Source of the DNA: Neoceratodus forsteri
Taxonomy: Eukaryota; Chordata; Ceratodontiformes; Ceratodontidae
DNA: 64,000 nucleotides
Assembly (NCBI GenBank): GCA_016271365.2
Contig: CM028136.1
Span: 470,206,001-470,270,000 of the forward strand
Direction of reading: 5' to 3'
Shown piece after piece: positions 43,515 to 54,439 of the stretch; within the stretch, counting starts at the first letter, position 1; every line of letters begins with the position of its first letter. Below the pieces are notes generated by a model that was not told the origin of the DNA, searched no databases, and worked only from the letters and a program-made list of their open reading frames with translations. Made by a program: the position numbers and the translations under genes.

Positions 43515-43932
43515 AGGAAATTCATTACAAAAAAAGAAACTTTGTTAAAGCATCATTTAAGGTTAAAGCAACAACCATAGGGAAATGAGACATTAGGGTT
43601 TCCAACCCTAACATACATCCACCCAACTCTACCACCTTACCACCACCATCCACAGACCAACAGGCATTGAGGTATGCCTTGAGGTCATCGACCCTAACAC
43701 TCATCCCATTCTCTTATGCTGTACCATGCCAGGTTCCTTACACATGGAATGGGGTGAGTGTTAGGGCTGATAACATCAAGGCTACCACAATGCCTGGTCT
43801 GGAAGTGGAGGGTGGTGGGTGGGGTAGGGTTGGGTTAAAGTTAGGGTTGGAAACCCTGACATGTCATGTCCCTACTTTTGCTGCTTTATCCCTAACTGAT
43901 GCATTAATGAAGTTTTTTTGCAGTAAAAACAA
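43515..43932. repeat. Foldback element, copy 2
   Basis: Left arm ACTTTGTTAAAGCATCA..GACATTAGGGTTTCCAACCC is mirrored by GGTTGGAAACCCTGACATGT..GCATTAATGAAGTTTTTTTG. The inner CCAACAGGCATTGAGG block is only partly mirrored. It is followed after a few bases by copy 3. Confidence 0.83.
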
Positions 43933-43940
43933 ATTACATA

Positions 43941-44332
43941 TTAATTGCAAAAACAACTTCATTAATGCATCAGTTAGAGTTGATGGCACAGCAATAAAAT
44001 TATGGAAATGTGATGATAGGGTTACCCCCCTGTACCACCCCCACCCCTCATCCTCCACACACCAACAGATGTTGGGGTGTGCCATGGGGTCATCAGGCCC
44101 AACTATCACCCCATTCCATGTATAAGCAAGCTGACATGCTAAAGTATAGGAGAATAGGGTGAGGGAGTTAGGTCTGGTGACCCCATGGCACACCTTGATG
44201 TCTGTTGGTATGTAGAGAGTGGGGGGTGGGGGTGGGGTGGTAGGAGGTAACCCTAACATCACATTTCCATGCTTTTTTTGTTGTGCTATCAACCCTAACT
44301 GATGCAGTAACAAAGATTTTGCAATGAATTTC
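43941..44332. repeat. Foldback element, copy 3
   Basis: ATTGCAAAAACAACTTCATT..GATGATAGGGTTACC mirrors GGTAACCCTAACATCACATT..GCAATGAATTTCC; inner blocks CACACACCAACAGATGTTGG and CCTTGATGTCTGTTGGTATG mirror as well. It lies head to tail with copy 2. Confidence 0.85.
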
Positions 44333-44544
44333 CCCTCTTTTTGATAAAGTGTAATGTAACTGGAATGTGTTTGTGGGAATGCGGGCCCTCCAGGCCCTGC
44401 TCTCCCTTCATGTTGCACATTTTTTGTGTAATGGCATGCTCAAAAACATTGTCCCATATGGGCCCTGTGTTCCCACTTACACATAAGTACTGAGCCATAC
44501 AGCAACCTTATAGTACTGAAAAGGAACCCTCGTAACACTTATTT

Positions 44545-45290
44545 GGTAATATCTCAGTAACCATTGCAACTATGAAACAAATTCTACTGCAGTTGTAATC
44601 ATGACTTCAAAACCTCCATGTGTGCTTAGATGCAGGTAGCGAAAAATCCGTATCTCAAATCATTTTCTAGATACGGGTGCCGAAAGGCACTGCGGGCACC
44701 TCAATGTTAACCTATGGGAAATTTCTCAACTTCAGAATGCTGTAACTATGGGCCCATTGAATGTTTTGGGACCAATCCACTAAAAGGCACATCTGTGGGA
44801 CCAGGGCTTGCCACCCTGCAAATTTCAGCTCAAAAACACAATCCACCTTGGCACAGTGAAGTGACAAAGAAAACAACACTTGGGACAATGTTTTCGAGCA
44901 TTGTTTTCACAACTTTAATGTTTTTGTAGCACCCTATTCTTTGTAATAAAATATTTTCTTGCACAAAAAATATGTTGTTGAGCCATTTTATTTTGTGCAA
45001 GGTCATTATCATGCAGACAAATTTTTTTTCCGTGAAAACAAAATGCCAAAATGGAAAATTTTGAAAAACATATTTCATACTACCTGCACAAAAATTGATG
45101 CCAGAGGCAAGTTCCTCAAGGCCCAAATAAGCAAACACAAGTGTTGGTATTTAGCAAGAGGCACTATTTTTAGATTTACAACATTTTGTGTCTCTTGCTA
45201 ACTGAAAACAAGATGGCAGCAGAACAAAAACAAAAATCTGGATCACGAAGACAAAAACGTTTTTGCGAAAGTTTTTGCATCACCCATATA
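44545..45290. repeat. Diverged repeat with CCAATATCTC / GTAATCATGAC units
   Basis: A unit of about 175 bp (GTAATATCTCAGTAACCAT, CTGCAGTTGTAATCATGACT, GCAGGTAGCGAAAAATCCGT, CACTGCGGGCACCTCAATGT) here at 44545-44720 recurs at 46380-46480 and 46555-46740. The remainder to 45290 is AT-rich and shows no gene; small frames (44714-44929, 44830-45138, 44959-45201) have no domain. Confidence 0.65.
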
Positions 45291-45499
45291 AATTATGCCT
45301 TAGGCTAAAATGGGACATGCAAAACTTGCATTACTTTTGAATGGATTAATATTTTTTCACCAGATCTTCAAAAGGCACCACCCTGACCTAAACCACATAT
45401 ATAAATACACAGCTGAAGCCAGACACCCCCTCTGTTCGGTTTCTGTAGCCTGACAAAGAATTGCACAAAAGTTGAGGATTTTTCACATTTCTGACACTC

Positions 45500-45660
45500 T
45501 GCAGCTCTGCAACTGTACATCCAACCAGAACAAAACTTTCCAAATCCAGAGATCTAGGGTTGGATACCGTGCATGCAAAATTTCAGGCAAATCAGACAGT
45601 TTCAAAGTGATTAAAGTGCAAACTTTGAGGTTTAAAATAGAAGTAGCCTGCCAACCCTAA
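45500..45660 (-). repeat. Repeat block B, reversed
   Basis: GTGATTAAAGTGCAAACTTT and GAGGTTTAAAATAGAAGTAG are the diverged reverse complement of the block at 25030-25160. As elsewhere, block B is directly next to a tetranucleotide microsatellite. Confidence 0.68.
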
Positions 45661-45689
45661 CTATACATGCACTACTTTGCAACTATTCT

Positions 45690-45727
45690 CCCTATCTATC
45701 TATTTATCTATCTGTCTGTCTGTCTGC

Positions 45728-45788
<61 letters not shown>

Positions 45789-45790
45789 AA
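45690..45790. repeat. (TATC)n microsatellite abutting foldback copy 4
   Basis: CTAT/TCTG units pass into a pure TATC run of about 18 units ending at the outer arm of the next foldback copy. Confidence 0.95.
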
Positions 45791-45800
45791 TAGATATATA

Positions 45801-46184
45801 GAAATTCATTGCAAAAAACTTTGTTTAATGCATCAGTTAGAGTTAAAGTGACAAAAGTGAGGAAATTAGATGTTAGGGTTGAGCTCCTAATCCCAACCCC
45901 CCAACCCTCCATCCTCTACAGCCCAACAGATGCTGGGGTGTGCCATGGGTTCACAGAGCCCAACTCTCACCCCTTTCCATGTGTAAACAGGTTTACATGC
46001 TACAGTAAAGGAGAATGGGGTGAGAGCAGGGCCTCATGACCCCATGGCACACCCAGTGTCTGTCGATCTGTGGAGGATGGGGTGTGGGGGGGTTAGGCCC
46101 AACTCCAACATCTCATTTCCCCACTTTTTGTCACTTTAACCCTAACTGATGCATTAAACAAAGTTTTTTGGCAATGAATTTCCT
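45801..46184. repeat. Foldback element, copy 4
   Basis: GAAATTCATTGCAAAAAACT at the left is the reverse complement of AGTTTTTTGGCAATGAATTT at the right. The arms also pair through CCAACAGATGCTGGGGTGTG / CACACCCAGTGTCTGTCGAT; the centre near 45990 (CATGTGTAAACAGGTTTACATG) is a perfect palindrome. Confidence 0.88.
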
Positions 46185-46379
46185 ACTTTTGAAAAAGTAT
46201 AATATAACTAGTAAATAGCAAGTGTTGCTGGGCCCCACACTCCCACCAAGCTGCCCATTTCTGCATAATGATATGCATCTGTGGGAACATGGGCCCTCTA
46301 GGCCCTGCACTCCCACTTACACATAGCTACACAGCCATACAGCAGCCCTATATGGCAAGGAACCTTTGTAACACTAATT

Positions 46380-46745
46380 TGCCAATATCTCTGGAACTGT
46401 AGCACCTAGGAAAAACAATTCAAGTGTTGTTGTAATCATGACATTGAGATGTCCATGAAAGATAAATTGAACAAATCCATATCTCACATCATTTATGAGC
46501 TATGGGCACAAAAAAGCTCTGAAAAGTCACCCTTAGATCCCTTGTAACATGTTTTTGCCAATATCTCCGTAACCATAGCAAGTAAGACAAAATTTCACTG
46601 CTGGTGTAATCAATGATTTCCAAATTTGTTTCTGCAGGTTAAGCTGCAGGTAATGAAAAATCTGTATCTTGCTTTGTTTTCAAGATATGGGCACTGAAAG
46701 TCGATATGGGTGCTGCAATGTTATCATATGGGAAAAATAAAAAAT
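46380..46745. repeat. Two further ~175-bp CCAATATCTC units
   Basis: TTTGCCAATATCTCTGGAAC (46378 on) and TTTTGCCAATATCTCCGTAA (46553 on) start two units. They align with 44545-44720 including GTTGTAATCATGAC and GGTAATGAAAAATCTGTATC. Confidence 0.75.
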
Positions 46746-46904
46746 TTTTGAAACCATATCTATGGAGCCAATTAACTTTTCAACACCTAAATAACATAAT
46801 TGACATTGCTGGGGTATCCCCTTAATGCCCTGAAAATGTCAAGCCAAAAGACCAAACCATTTATTTACAGTGCAGTGGCAACATTTTTTAAATCCTAGTA
46901 TGTG

Positions 46905-47610
46905 AGGTAGCAAAATCCCCAACCGTGACATCAATCCCCTTTCGTGAGCTGTCAAAATCCCCATCCAGGAGAAATCCTTGACCATCAGATTTTTGCCACC
47001 TGGTTACAAAGGGGTTGTCAAGGATTTTGCTACCTCACGAAAGGGGATTGCTCATGGACTGGGATTTTGACAGCTTGCCGACTAGGATTTTGTCAGCTCT
47101 TGAAAGAGGATTCAAAAACCCAGTCCCCTTTCGTGAGCTGACAAAATCCCAGTCCTCAAACTGATCCTCTTTTGTGAGGCTGCAAAATCCTTGACTGTGA
47201 GTCAATACTCATCTGCGAGAAGGGCCATCTGGTCACAAAGTGACAGTCAAGGATTTTGCTGCCTTGCAAAAGAGGATCGGCTCACGGACTGGGATTTTGT
47301 CAGCTCGCAAAAGAGGATCGGAAGTGAGTCACTAAAGAAGAATTTCAAAATTTGAAATGGCCATTTTTTGGCCAAAACAAAGCAAACCAAAGCTATAGGT
47401 TTGTAGAGAGCATCACCCTGCACAAAACCCATGCCTTATTGCAGCAAGAAGTCACCCATGGCAGAAGCTACAACATTTTGTTTTGGGGAAAAAATGAAAA
47501 CAAGATGGTGGCTCGTGGACAAGGAATTTTTCCTGACAGACTAGGATTTTTTAAATCCCCTTTTGTGAACTGACACAATCCTTGACCATGAGCTCAACCT
47601 CTTTTGCAAA
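46905..47610. repeat. Second inverted AGGATTTTG / CAAAATCC module array
   Basis: Alternating modules such as GTCAAGGATTTTGCTACCTC, GGGATTTTGACAGCT and their complements AGCTGACAAAATCCCAGTCC and TGCAAAATCCTTGACTGTGA repeat across 700 bp, with CATCTGGTCACAAAG links. It is clearly related to 35030-35660 but diverged (GGGATT or GAGGATC in place of AAGGATT). Confidence 0.78.
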
Positions 47611-47849
47611 ACATACATATAAATCTTGGAGTGAACTGAGCATGCTCAGAACCCCACAATTAAAAATTAAATAACTTTTGAATGGATTAATATTGTGTCA
47701 CCAAACCAACACTGGATTGTTCTTCAATCCAAACTCTTTCTACATTCCAAATTTCAGACTGAAACACTGAATGGTGTGGTCACAGCTTGATGGGCAAAAA
47801 TATGTCAAAAGTGGTGAAAAATGTGTTTTCCAGTGCTTCGCTGCGCAGA

Positions 47850-48010
47850 AACTGTACGTTTGATCAAAATGCAACTTGGCAGATTAAGAGATCTACCATA
47901 CCAGACTGTGCATTCAAAATTTTGTGCACATCTGTTGAACAGCAGCAAAGTTATTAATTTGCAAAAATAGTATAACATTGAAGTGCCTACTCAAGCCGGT
48001 CACGCCCCAT
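47850..48010 (-). repeat. Repeat block B, reversed, next to (GATA)n
   Basis: TTAAGAGATCTACCATACCA, AACAGCAGCAAAGTTATTAA and AAGTGCCTACTCAAGCCGGT match the reverse complement of the 26555-26720 copy. Confidence 0.72.
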
Positions 48011-48016
48011 AATATA

Positions 48017-48031
48017 GATAGACAGACAGAC

Positions 48032-48084
<53 letters not shown>
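48017..48084. repeat. (GATA)n microsatellite
   Basis: AGATAGACAGACAGACAGAT passes into about 14 GATA units. It abuts the half foldback arm that follows. Confidence 0.95.
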
Positions 48085-48170
48085 TCAGTTGCAATGCATC
48101 AGTTAGGGCTCACGTAAAAGTGACAAAAGTTAGGAAATGTGACATAAGGGTTTTCAACCCTAGCTCCACA
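48085..48170. repeat. Left half of a foldback element
   Basis: TCAGTTGCAATGCATCAGTTAGGG..TGACATAAGGGTTTTCAACC matches the left arm of the complete copies; no right arm follows. Confidence 0.78.
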
Positions 48171-49325
48171 TTCTACCCCCCAACAAGCAGAGGAAGGGGT
48201 AAGGCAGCACAATCAACCAGAGACAGTCATCATCAGGTAACACAAACAGCATACAACTCTTTGCAAATAACACAGGAGACATCCATTATCATGGTCCACC
48301 ACTTCTGTATTCAGGGATACAAATGCATTCTGTAACACATACAGTACACACCCACTTCAGACTGCAGTTTTTTCCCCTGTAGTATATGAAAAATGCAATG
48401 GTGTGTACCTATGAAGTAATGTAATCATTACATTATAATTTGAATATATAACTTAATATAGCATTGTAGCAGAAATGAATACTATTAATGAATAACTGCA
48501 AAACTGTGCTAAACAGTTTTTGTCTGAGCTTTTTTCCTCAGAAAGACATTTATCTGTGGATAAAGTTATCAGAAATGTATTTAATTATTTAGTTTTTGTA
48601 GACTGGGTGGGTGCGCTAGACTGCAAAACTGCATATTTTCAGGCATGACCTGGGAGGCTACATATAATTGGGTGGGAAAAACAGTAGTAAAGTTACAGAG
48701 AATAGTCTGGTTAAACAACAAGCAGTAGGAATTAGCCAACACATTAATCAGGTAACCCAACGTGACAAATTGATTGAAGATATGTGAATATTGTGAGAGA
48801 ACACTTCTATGCTATCAACATACTGCAATGGTTTTCTGTCAGTTTAATATGCAAATCCAGTGCTACATGATTTTTTTGTTTGTTGTTTACAGTTGACTCA
48901 TCTGCACAAAACAGTGATAATTATAAAAGAATAATACGCAATCAAATATATCACAAAGAATAATACACAAAGATATTTAAAGTTTACAGTCAGGAAGTAT
49001 TAGTAGGAATGTTCTGAAATCATAATAGCATGTAGTGTCTAACTTACATTTTTTTTTGGAGTGATGGTTTCAATAAATTATGATATCATCTGATTGTACA
49101 ACACAGAGAGTGTAGCATTTCATGACATCAGTAGTGCACTATGGAGCTGGTGTAATTCTTACTGTCTTGTCATAATTCTGTCTTCATACACACAGTTTGT
49201 TTTTACTTTCTTTCAATAATATGCCATGGAAACAGAAACTCAGTAATTGAAATATGAACAAGGAGTTTCTCATAGCAATCTAGTGTCATCATAGGACACA
49301 GTCTTATTTGTTATTAACACAGCAG
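48171..49325. other. AT-rich sequence without recognised gene; SINE-tail-like fragment at 48595-48662
   Basis: The only recognisable piece is 48595-48662, whose reverse complement reads AGGTCATGCCTGAAAATATG, CGCACCCACCCAGTCTACAA, AAACTAAATA. It corresponds to the 3' tail of the SINE at 42760-42846. The rest has neither coding frames nor strong repeats. Confidence 0.6.
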
Positions 49326-49494
49326 CAGAGATATTTATTTATATATCTATTTTAATTTGTTAACTGGGTAAGAGCACTGGGCCGAGGGTCCTTTTCCGGG
49401 CTCGACCTGGGCAAATTATGCAATACAAAAATGTGTAACATACAACAAGAACATTCAATTACAGTTACAAATACATAAATCAAACAAATACAGT

Positions 49495-50215
49495 TTAAAA
49501 GTCACTTTTTAAAAATTTGAAATGAACAGTTTGTACGCAAACATTCAAATGAATTATTCCAGAATTGAGAAGCAGCTGTAGTAAAGGCATATAAACCAGC
49601 TCTAGTTTTATATGGACCAACATAAAGAACAACCCCAGATGATGACCATAAACTAGATAGCATATTCTTGATTTAAAGAAGATCAGAGTGTGGTGAGGGG
49701 GTTTGTATAAAAAACCACTTAAAAAAACTATACAACAAAAAAATATTGAATATGTTGTAATGGGGAAACCAGCCAAGCTGTGAATATAAATGACAATGGT
49801 GGGTACACGAAGGAACAAATAAAAGAAAATGACAAATGTTATTCTAGACAACAGAAATATTTTGTAACTCCTTAGAACCCAATTTAAAAAAAAAGACTAG
49901 ATACATAATCAAAATGAGATAAAAGCAAACCGACAGCAATGGCTCTACCTGATTCAAAAGAAAAAAATGTTTAAACTTATAAAGAACACCATTTTTGATT
50001 AATATTACAACAGAAAAGCTTAATATGGTTAGAAACAGTGAACAAGGAGTCCAAAGTTACACCCAGGTATTTAAATAGAGAAACTTGTTACCTTGATTGC
50101 TATATCTCTCAAGAGCAGGACAATTATTTAACATAAAACATGACCCCAAAAGCATATATTTAGTTTTGTTTGTGTTAAGAATGAGTACATTATTAGAAAA
50201 TGGTATACCATCGCT
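49495..50215 (-). pseudogene. L2-type copy 2: RT C-terminal region
   Basis: The segment NNVLILNTNKTKYMLLGSCF (50057-50320 frame) is the L2 block downstream of YADD, and QGNKFLYL represents the YLG(V/I) block. The following 49495-49851 frame shows only scattered similarity. Frameshifts are numerous. The part of the 50057-50320 frame above about 50215 belongs to the inserted hairpin element. Confidence 0.72.
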
Positions 50216-50532
50216 ATAATGACAACTTTGCAGTGATGTGGTCGATACCGACAATATCGCCACATCACTGTAAAGTTTGCTTGGGACCATGGCACCCTTC
50301 CCCAAGGTCCTGCACCCCATCCCCAGCTCAGCTCCATCTCAGAGTTGAGAATCCTAAAGAGGGGGATGCGGGGAGTACAGCCCCCCTGCATGGGGGTGTG
50401 GGGGCACAGCTCCCTGCAAAACAATATGATTAATCATGCCAGCACCATTCCAATTGCAATTGCAGTCAATGTAGTGGTGTCGGAATAATGTTGCATCAAC
50501 ATGAAATTGTTGATGCGGCATCATGGGTCCTT
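50215..50532. mobile_element. ~310-bp hairpin-bearing insert in L2 copy 2, unclassified
   Basis: It interrupts the L2 RT frame, with TTTCTAA on both sides on the minus strand as a possible 7-bp duplication. One end carries a hairpin: CAACTTTGCAGTGATGTGG at 50223 mirrors CCACATCACTGTAAAGTTTG at 50260. The other carries a shorter hairpin at about 50492-50516 (GCATCAACA/TGTTGATGC). The middle is GC-rich (GGAGCTGTGCCCCCACACCC on minus). No terminal inverted repeat shared between the two ends was found. Confidence 0.55.
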
Positions 50533-50966
50533 AGAAAAACAATTGTGTACATCTGGGGATGGCAGCGCACCATGCAGTATCTAGAATGTTGAGCTCCCAC
50601 TAGCCTCATTTAAAAATAATATAATTTTACCTTACTGTCTGCTGCCAGAGTGTTTGCTGAAATTTGACCAAGTTCATTTAGGCATGGCTACCTGTCAGAA
50701 GCTCAAATAGGGACCCAGCGGCATCCTAAAACAACAAAAACTAACCCTGATGCCTCGGCCGGGCATCAGAGTACTCCGGCTTTCAAGTCCATAGAAACAC
50801 TGGACCCTGAATTAGAGACTGAGTCCAATGATGATGAAGAGGACTTCACCATTGTTTCCCATCAGTCTGCAGGGAACTTTGCCAAATAGGCAACACTCTG
50901 GATTCCATTAAGAAAGACATGGAAGCTAATCATAAAAACATTCACCATCAAGAGAAGTAGACCCGA

Positions 50967-51691
50967 ATGCTGGAGGAACACACTACTAAACTTTCTCAAA
51001 CATCTGATCTACATAACAGGGCATTATTGCAACTACACGATCAGATGCAAGATATTTTATACAAGCTGGAAGACTCAGAGACTAGATCCCAGTGGATCAA
51101 TATTCATCTTCATGGGCTCCCAGAATGCATGGAAATGGGATCTATGATGGATTATATTGAGGGCATGCTTTCTGAACTCTTGGATATTGATATGAACACT
51201 CCTTTGAACATAATTAAGGCCCAGAGAGCTTTATCTGTATCCCCAAAGACCCAAAGGCAAGGCCCCACTCCATCGTTATTACCGTCCTAGATTTCTGCAC
51301 TAGAGAACTGGTACTTTGGAAAGCTTGGGCCAAGAAGGAGCTGATGTTTGGTGATGTGAGACTTTTCCTGGAGCCTGATTGTGCCCCTGCCACTATGGCC
51401 CACAGAAAGATTTGACTACCGATGGTGAAAGCCCTACATGCTAAAGGTCTGACAGTGCAGATAGACTTTTCAGCCAAACTTCAGATTGCATCCAACTCTG
51501 GGATTAAGTTGTTTGAGATCCCAGCAGAGGTGAGAAAGTATCTTTCCACACTCAACATCGCAGTAGATGAACTCATAAACCCAGCTACTTTGAAGGAGGT
51601 GGAAAAGAGGCAGTGGCAACTGGTAGGTGGAAGGTCCTCTTGCCTAGGTAAAGCTGGTAAAAGAGGATCAATTGTCCCGGCTAGTCCATGA
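50967..51691 (+). pseudogene. LINE C ORF1 remnants
   Basis: Frame 50967-51290 has the coiled-coil end and RRM junction: LLQLHDQMQDILYKLEDSET then RSQWINIHLHGLPE, the counterpart of DLENRSHHNNLCLLGFPEG in LINE B. After two shifts, MVKALHAKGLTVQIDFSAKL and FEIPAEVRKYLSTL (51422-51691) correspond to the C-terminal domain of L1-type ORF1p. It is non-functional because of frameshifts. Confidence 0.75.
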
Positions 51692-52531
51692 GGCAAAATG
51701 ATGGAAGTGGCCAAAACAGGTGGCAAAGCTAGCCACAGAACCTGGTCATTGGAGCCAGCCTCTGGAAGCCATGATCCTACAACTGCAGAACTGGTGCTCA
51801 TTGAAGAGATGGATTCTGCTAAGCCCACATCCTGATCCAGGACACCCACTGTTTTGCTCAGCTGAGATGTGCAGAGCTTAATTTTCTATCTCTTCTTCTT
51901 CCCTTGGAATATATTCAGACAAATGCTCAGCATGTATACTGAATAATCTTGATGTCTCTCTCTTCCCCCTCAAAGGTGGTATGCTGAACAATAAGGTAAG
52001 ACTTTATCTATTATCTTCCCTTTTAGGCATGCCCCCCTATCTACTACAAATATGGTGATACTTGTTAGTTTTGGACCTCTATTTTTCATTCCCTGTGGTG
52101 GGAGACATCATAGAGACATCTTGGGATAAGCGTGAGATCCTGTCACCCCATTTGGAACTAACCTATGGACCATAGCCCATGGAACAGCTTTGATTTTCAA
52201 TTCCTAAGTCTCACTGTTGTTATTTGCATTCCTTAGGCTATCCTGAGACATCCAGACATTCTTAAACTATAAATGTGATCTCTACCACCAAAGGGTATGT
52301 TGAAGAGGTGTATGGAGTGTAGAGAGGGGGAGAGGGAATTGGAAGCTCTGGGTGGGAGGCTGATTAAAAGAAAATGATCAGAAACAGATACTACCCCACC
52401 CGCCTTTGTGTATTTGTTTGTTTACAAGGGAACTCTTATTCTAATGGCAGTGGCGAGTGTGAATATTCTTTTGGGGTGGTCTCCTGCAAAGGCTGACTCC
52501 CTACACCATCCAATGGACCATTGGGCACCCT

Positions 52532-53041
52532 GTGAGAGGGTTGATCCAGGAAGGGCAGAGTGCGACATTCATCTCCCCCATTATTATTTGTAGTTTTTTA
52601 TGCCTCCTGATGTTTAGTTATTACAGCAGAGTAGAGGCTATTCTATTAAATCTTACCTTCCGGAGGCACCCGAGGAGTACCTACAATTATTATGAAATTG
52701 AGGATGGGGAGGTTGGGAATTGCTGCATGGTGGGACTGACCCCACTTGAGTTGCAAGCATCCAGATTGGACCAAGATTTGCAGCAAGTTATGGGATGTAT
52801 TCTTATGCCACCCATCACCACAGAGCACTGTAAGAGTAATGGGGTAATATTGTCACTTTTGGAAGTGACATTGAATGATCTGTTACAAAGATTGTTGTTG
52901 TTAATGGCTACCAAAATGTTCCTATGTTTTCTGATTGTTTTTGTTGTTGTATACTTTATTAATTGTGTTAAACTACTGTTAAGCTGGGCTGCATGCTTAT
53001 CATCCCCACCTCTTCACACAGGACTGACACCTGGACTCTGA
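52532..53041 (+). CDS. 169-codon open frame in LINE C spacer, unknown
   Basis: I do not recognise this frame. It lies between ORF1 and the endonuclease, in the sense strand of LINE C. Predicted features are two hydrophobic stretches, ISPIIICSFLCLLMFSYY near residues 11-28 and MFLCFLIVFVVVYFINCVKL near 126-145, which could be membrane segments, with an intervening polar region (TYNYYEIEDGEVGNC). The frame is intact while the flanking ORF1 and ORF2 are broken, but LINE spacers are AT-rich and chance frames of this length are possible. Confidence 0.25.
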   Translation: MRGLIQEGQSATFISPIIICSFLCLLMFSYYSRVEAILLNLTFRRHPRSTYNYYEIEDGEVGNCCMVGLTPLELQASRLDQDLQQVMGCILMPPITTEHCKSNGVILSLLEVTLNDLLQRLLLLMATKMFLCFLIVFVVVYFINCVKLLLSWAACLSSPPLHTGLTPGL

Positions 53042-53139
53042 AAGAGTGCCAGGGCAGTCACCCCGGGATATGAGTGTCCTACATTAACCCAGAGTTCTCT
53101 TCATTGTTTTTTGTTATGGATAATCTCTGATTAGTGACA

Positions 53140-53860
53140 AATAATGTTAGGGGGCTTAATAGCCCCATTAAAAAAACACGTATTTTGCAGGAGTAAAGCA
53201 GGGCAGGAACACACATTGCCTTCTTGCAAGAAACTCTTTTAGATTCTGCTGAACATTGTAAACTGAGTTGAGGTTGGGTGGATGCTGTTTATAACTCTTC
53301 CTACAACTCTCATCCACATTGCAGAGGTACAGTCATTCTAATCCATAAGACTTGCCCCCTGATAGTTGAGAAGGTGGACACAGATCAGGAAGAGTGATAT
53401 GTGAAAATACTAGTGAAATATAGAGATATTACGTGCAATCTTTTAAATTTATAAACTCCGAACAATGACAAGGAAGCATCTCAGTTCTTAAAACAGGTTG
53501 TTCAAGATAAGGTTGTTATCACAGGTCACCTATATTTGATTGGTGGGGACTTTAATACTATTCTTTCTCCCTATATGGATAGATGGGGAGGGGCAACCAA
53601 GGTTAAACTAATTGCTGCAGAACATATTCTTAACAGGCTTTGTGATGAGTTATGCCTAGTTGAGATATGGTGCTTCCATGGATTTTACACACTATTCGGA
53701 CAGACACAATTGTTATACATGTATAGACATGTTTTTTTTTTATATTGATATATGTGGTCACATTTAGCATCTGCTTGTCATATTCTCCCTCACACACTTT
53801 CTGATCATGCTCCAGTGAACCTGGTGCTGGCAATGGAACCCTTCCCTCCGTAACTCACAC
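53140..53860 (+). pseudogene. LINE C endonuclease remnants
   Basis: Plus-strand blocks in different frames: VRGLNSPIKKTRILQE-like (about 53150), FLQETLLDS-like (about 53230) and MIGGDFNTILSPYMDRW (53536 on; GDFN..P..DR). A SDHAPVNLVL-like stretch (SDH motif) follows near 53800. Stops and indels interrupt the domain. Confidence 0.75.
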
Positions 53861-54439
53861 TGGTGCCTAAATCTAGTTTTTTTAAACCAAAGTGAATTTA
53901 AGCAGCTCATTGAAACCATGATTCAGGACTATTTACCAAATAACCTGTGGGTGCCAACTTGCACACTGTGAGGTGGGATGCCTTGAAAGATGTCCTTCAG
54001 GGCACCGTGATAAGATATGCCTCTGAGTCTAAACGGAAGAGGGAAGCCAAATGCCAAGAGTTAATTCAAGCTTTCCTGGAATTAGAGTTTCAACATAACA
54101 TCTCTTTAGACCCCATAGTTAAAAAAGGTCTAGAATAAGCAGAAGGCAGCCTTAAATCAGTTACTAAAAACTCAGAGGGTAGCTACAGATGCATTAGACA
54201 AAACTATTATGAAAATGTCAATAGGGCAAGGAAGTTGCTAACTCACACTTTGCAAAAACAACAATGCAGTAGATTAGTTCTCCAACTAAAAAATTCAGCC
54301 ATTAATGATGTGCTAACAAGTCAACTGGGCCATATTGTTTAGATTTTTGTGGATTACTATAAATCTTTATACACACAAGACCTGATACAAGATCTCACAG
54401 TTAAAATCACCGATTTTTTTGATGGACTCATCCTTCCAA

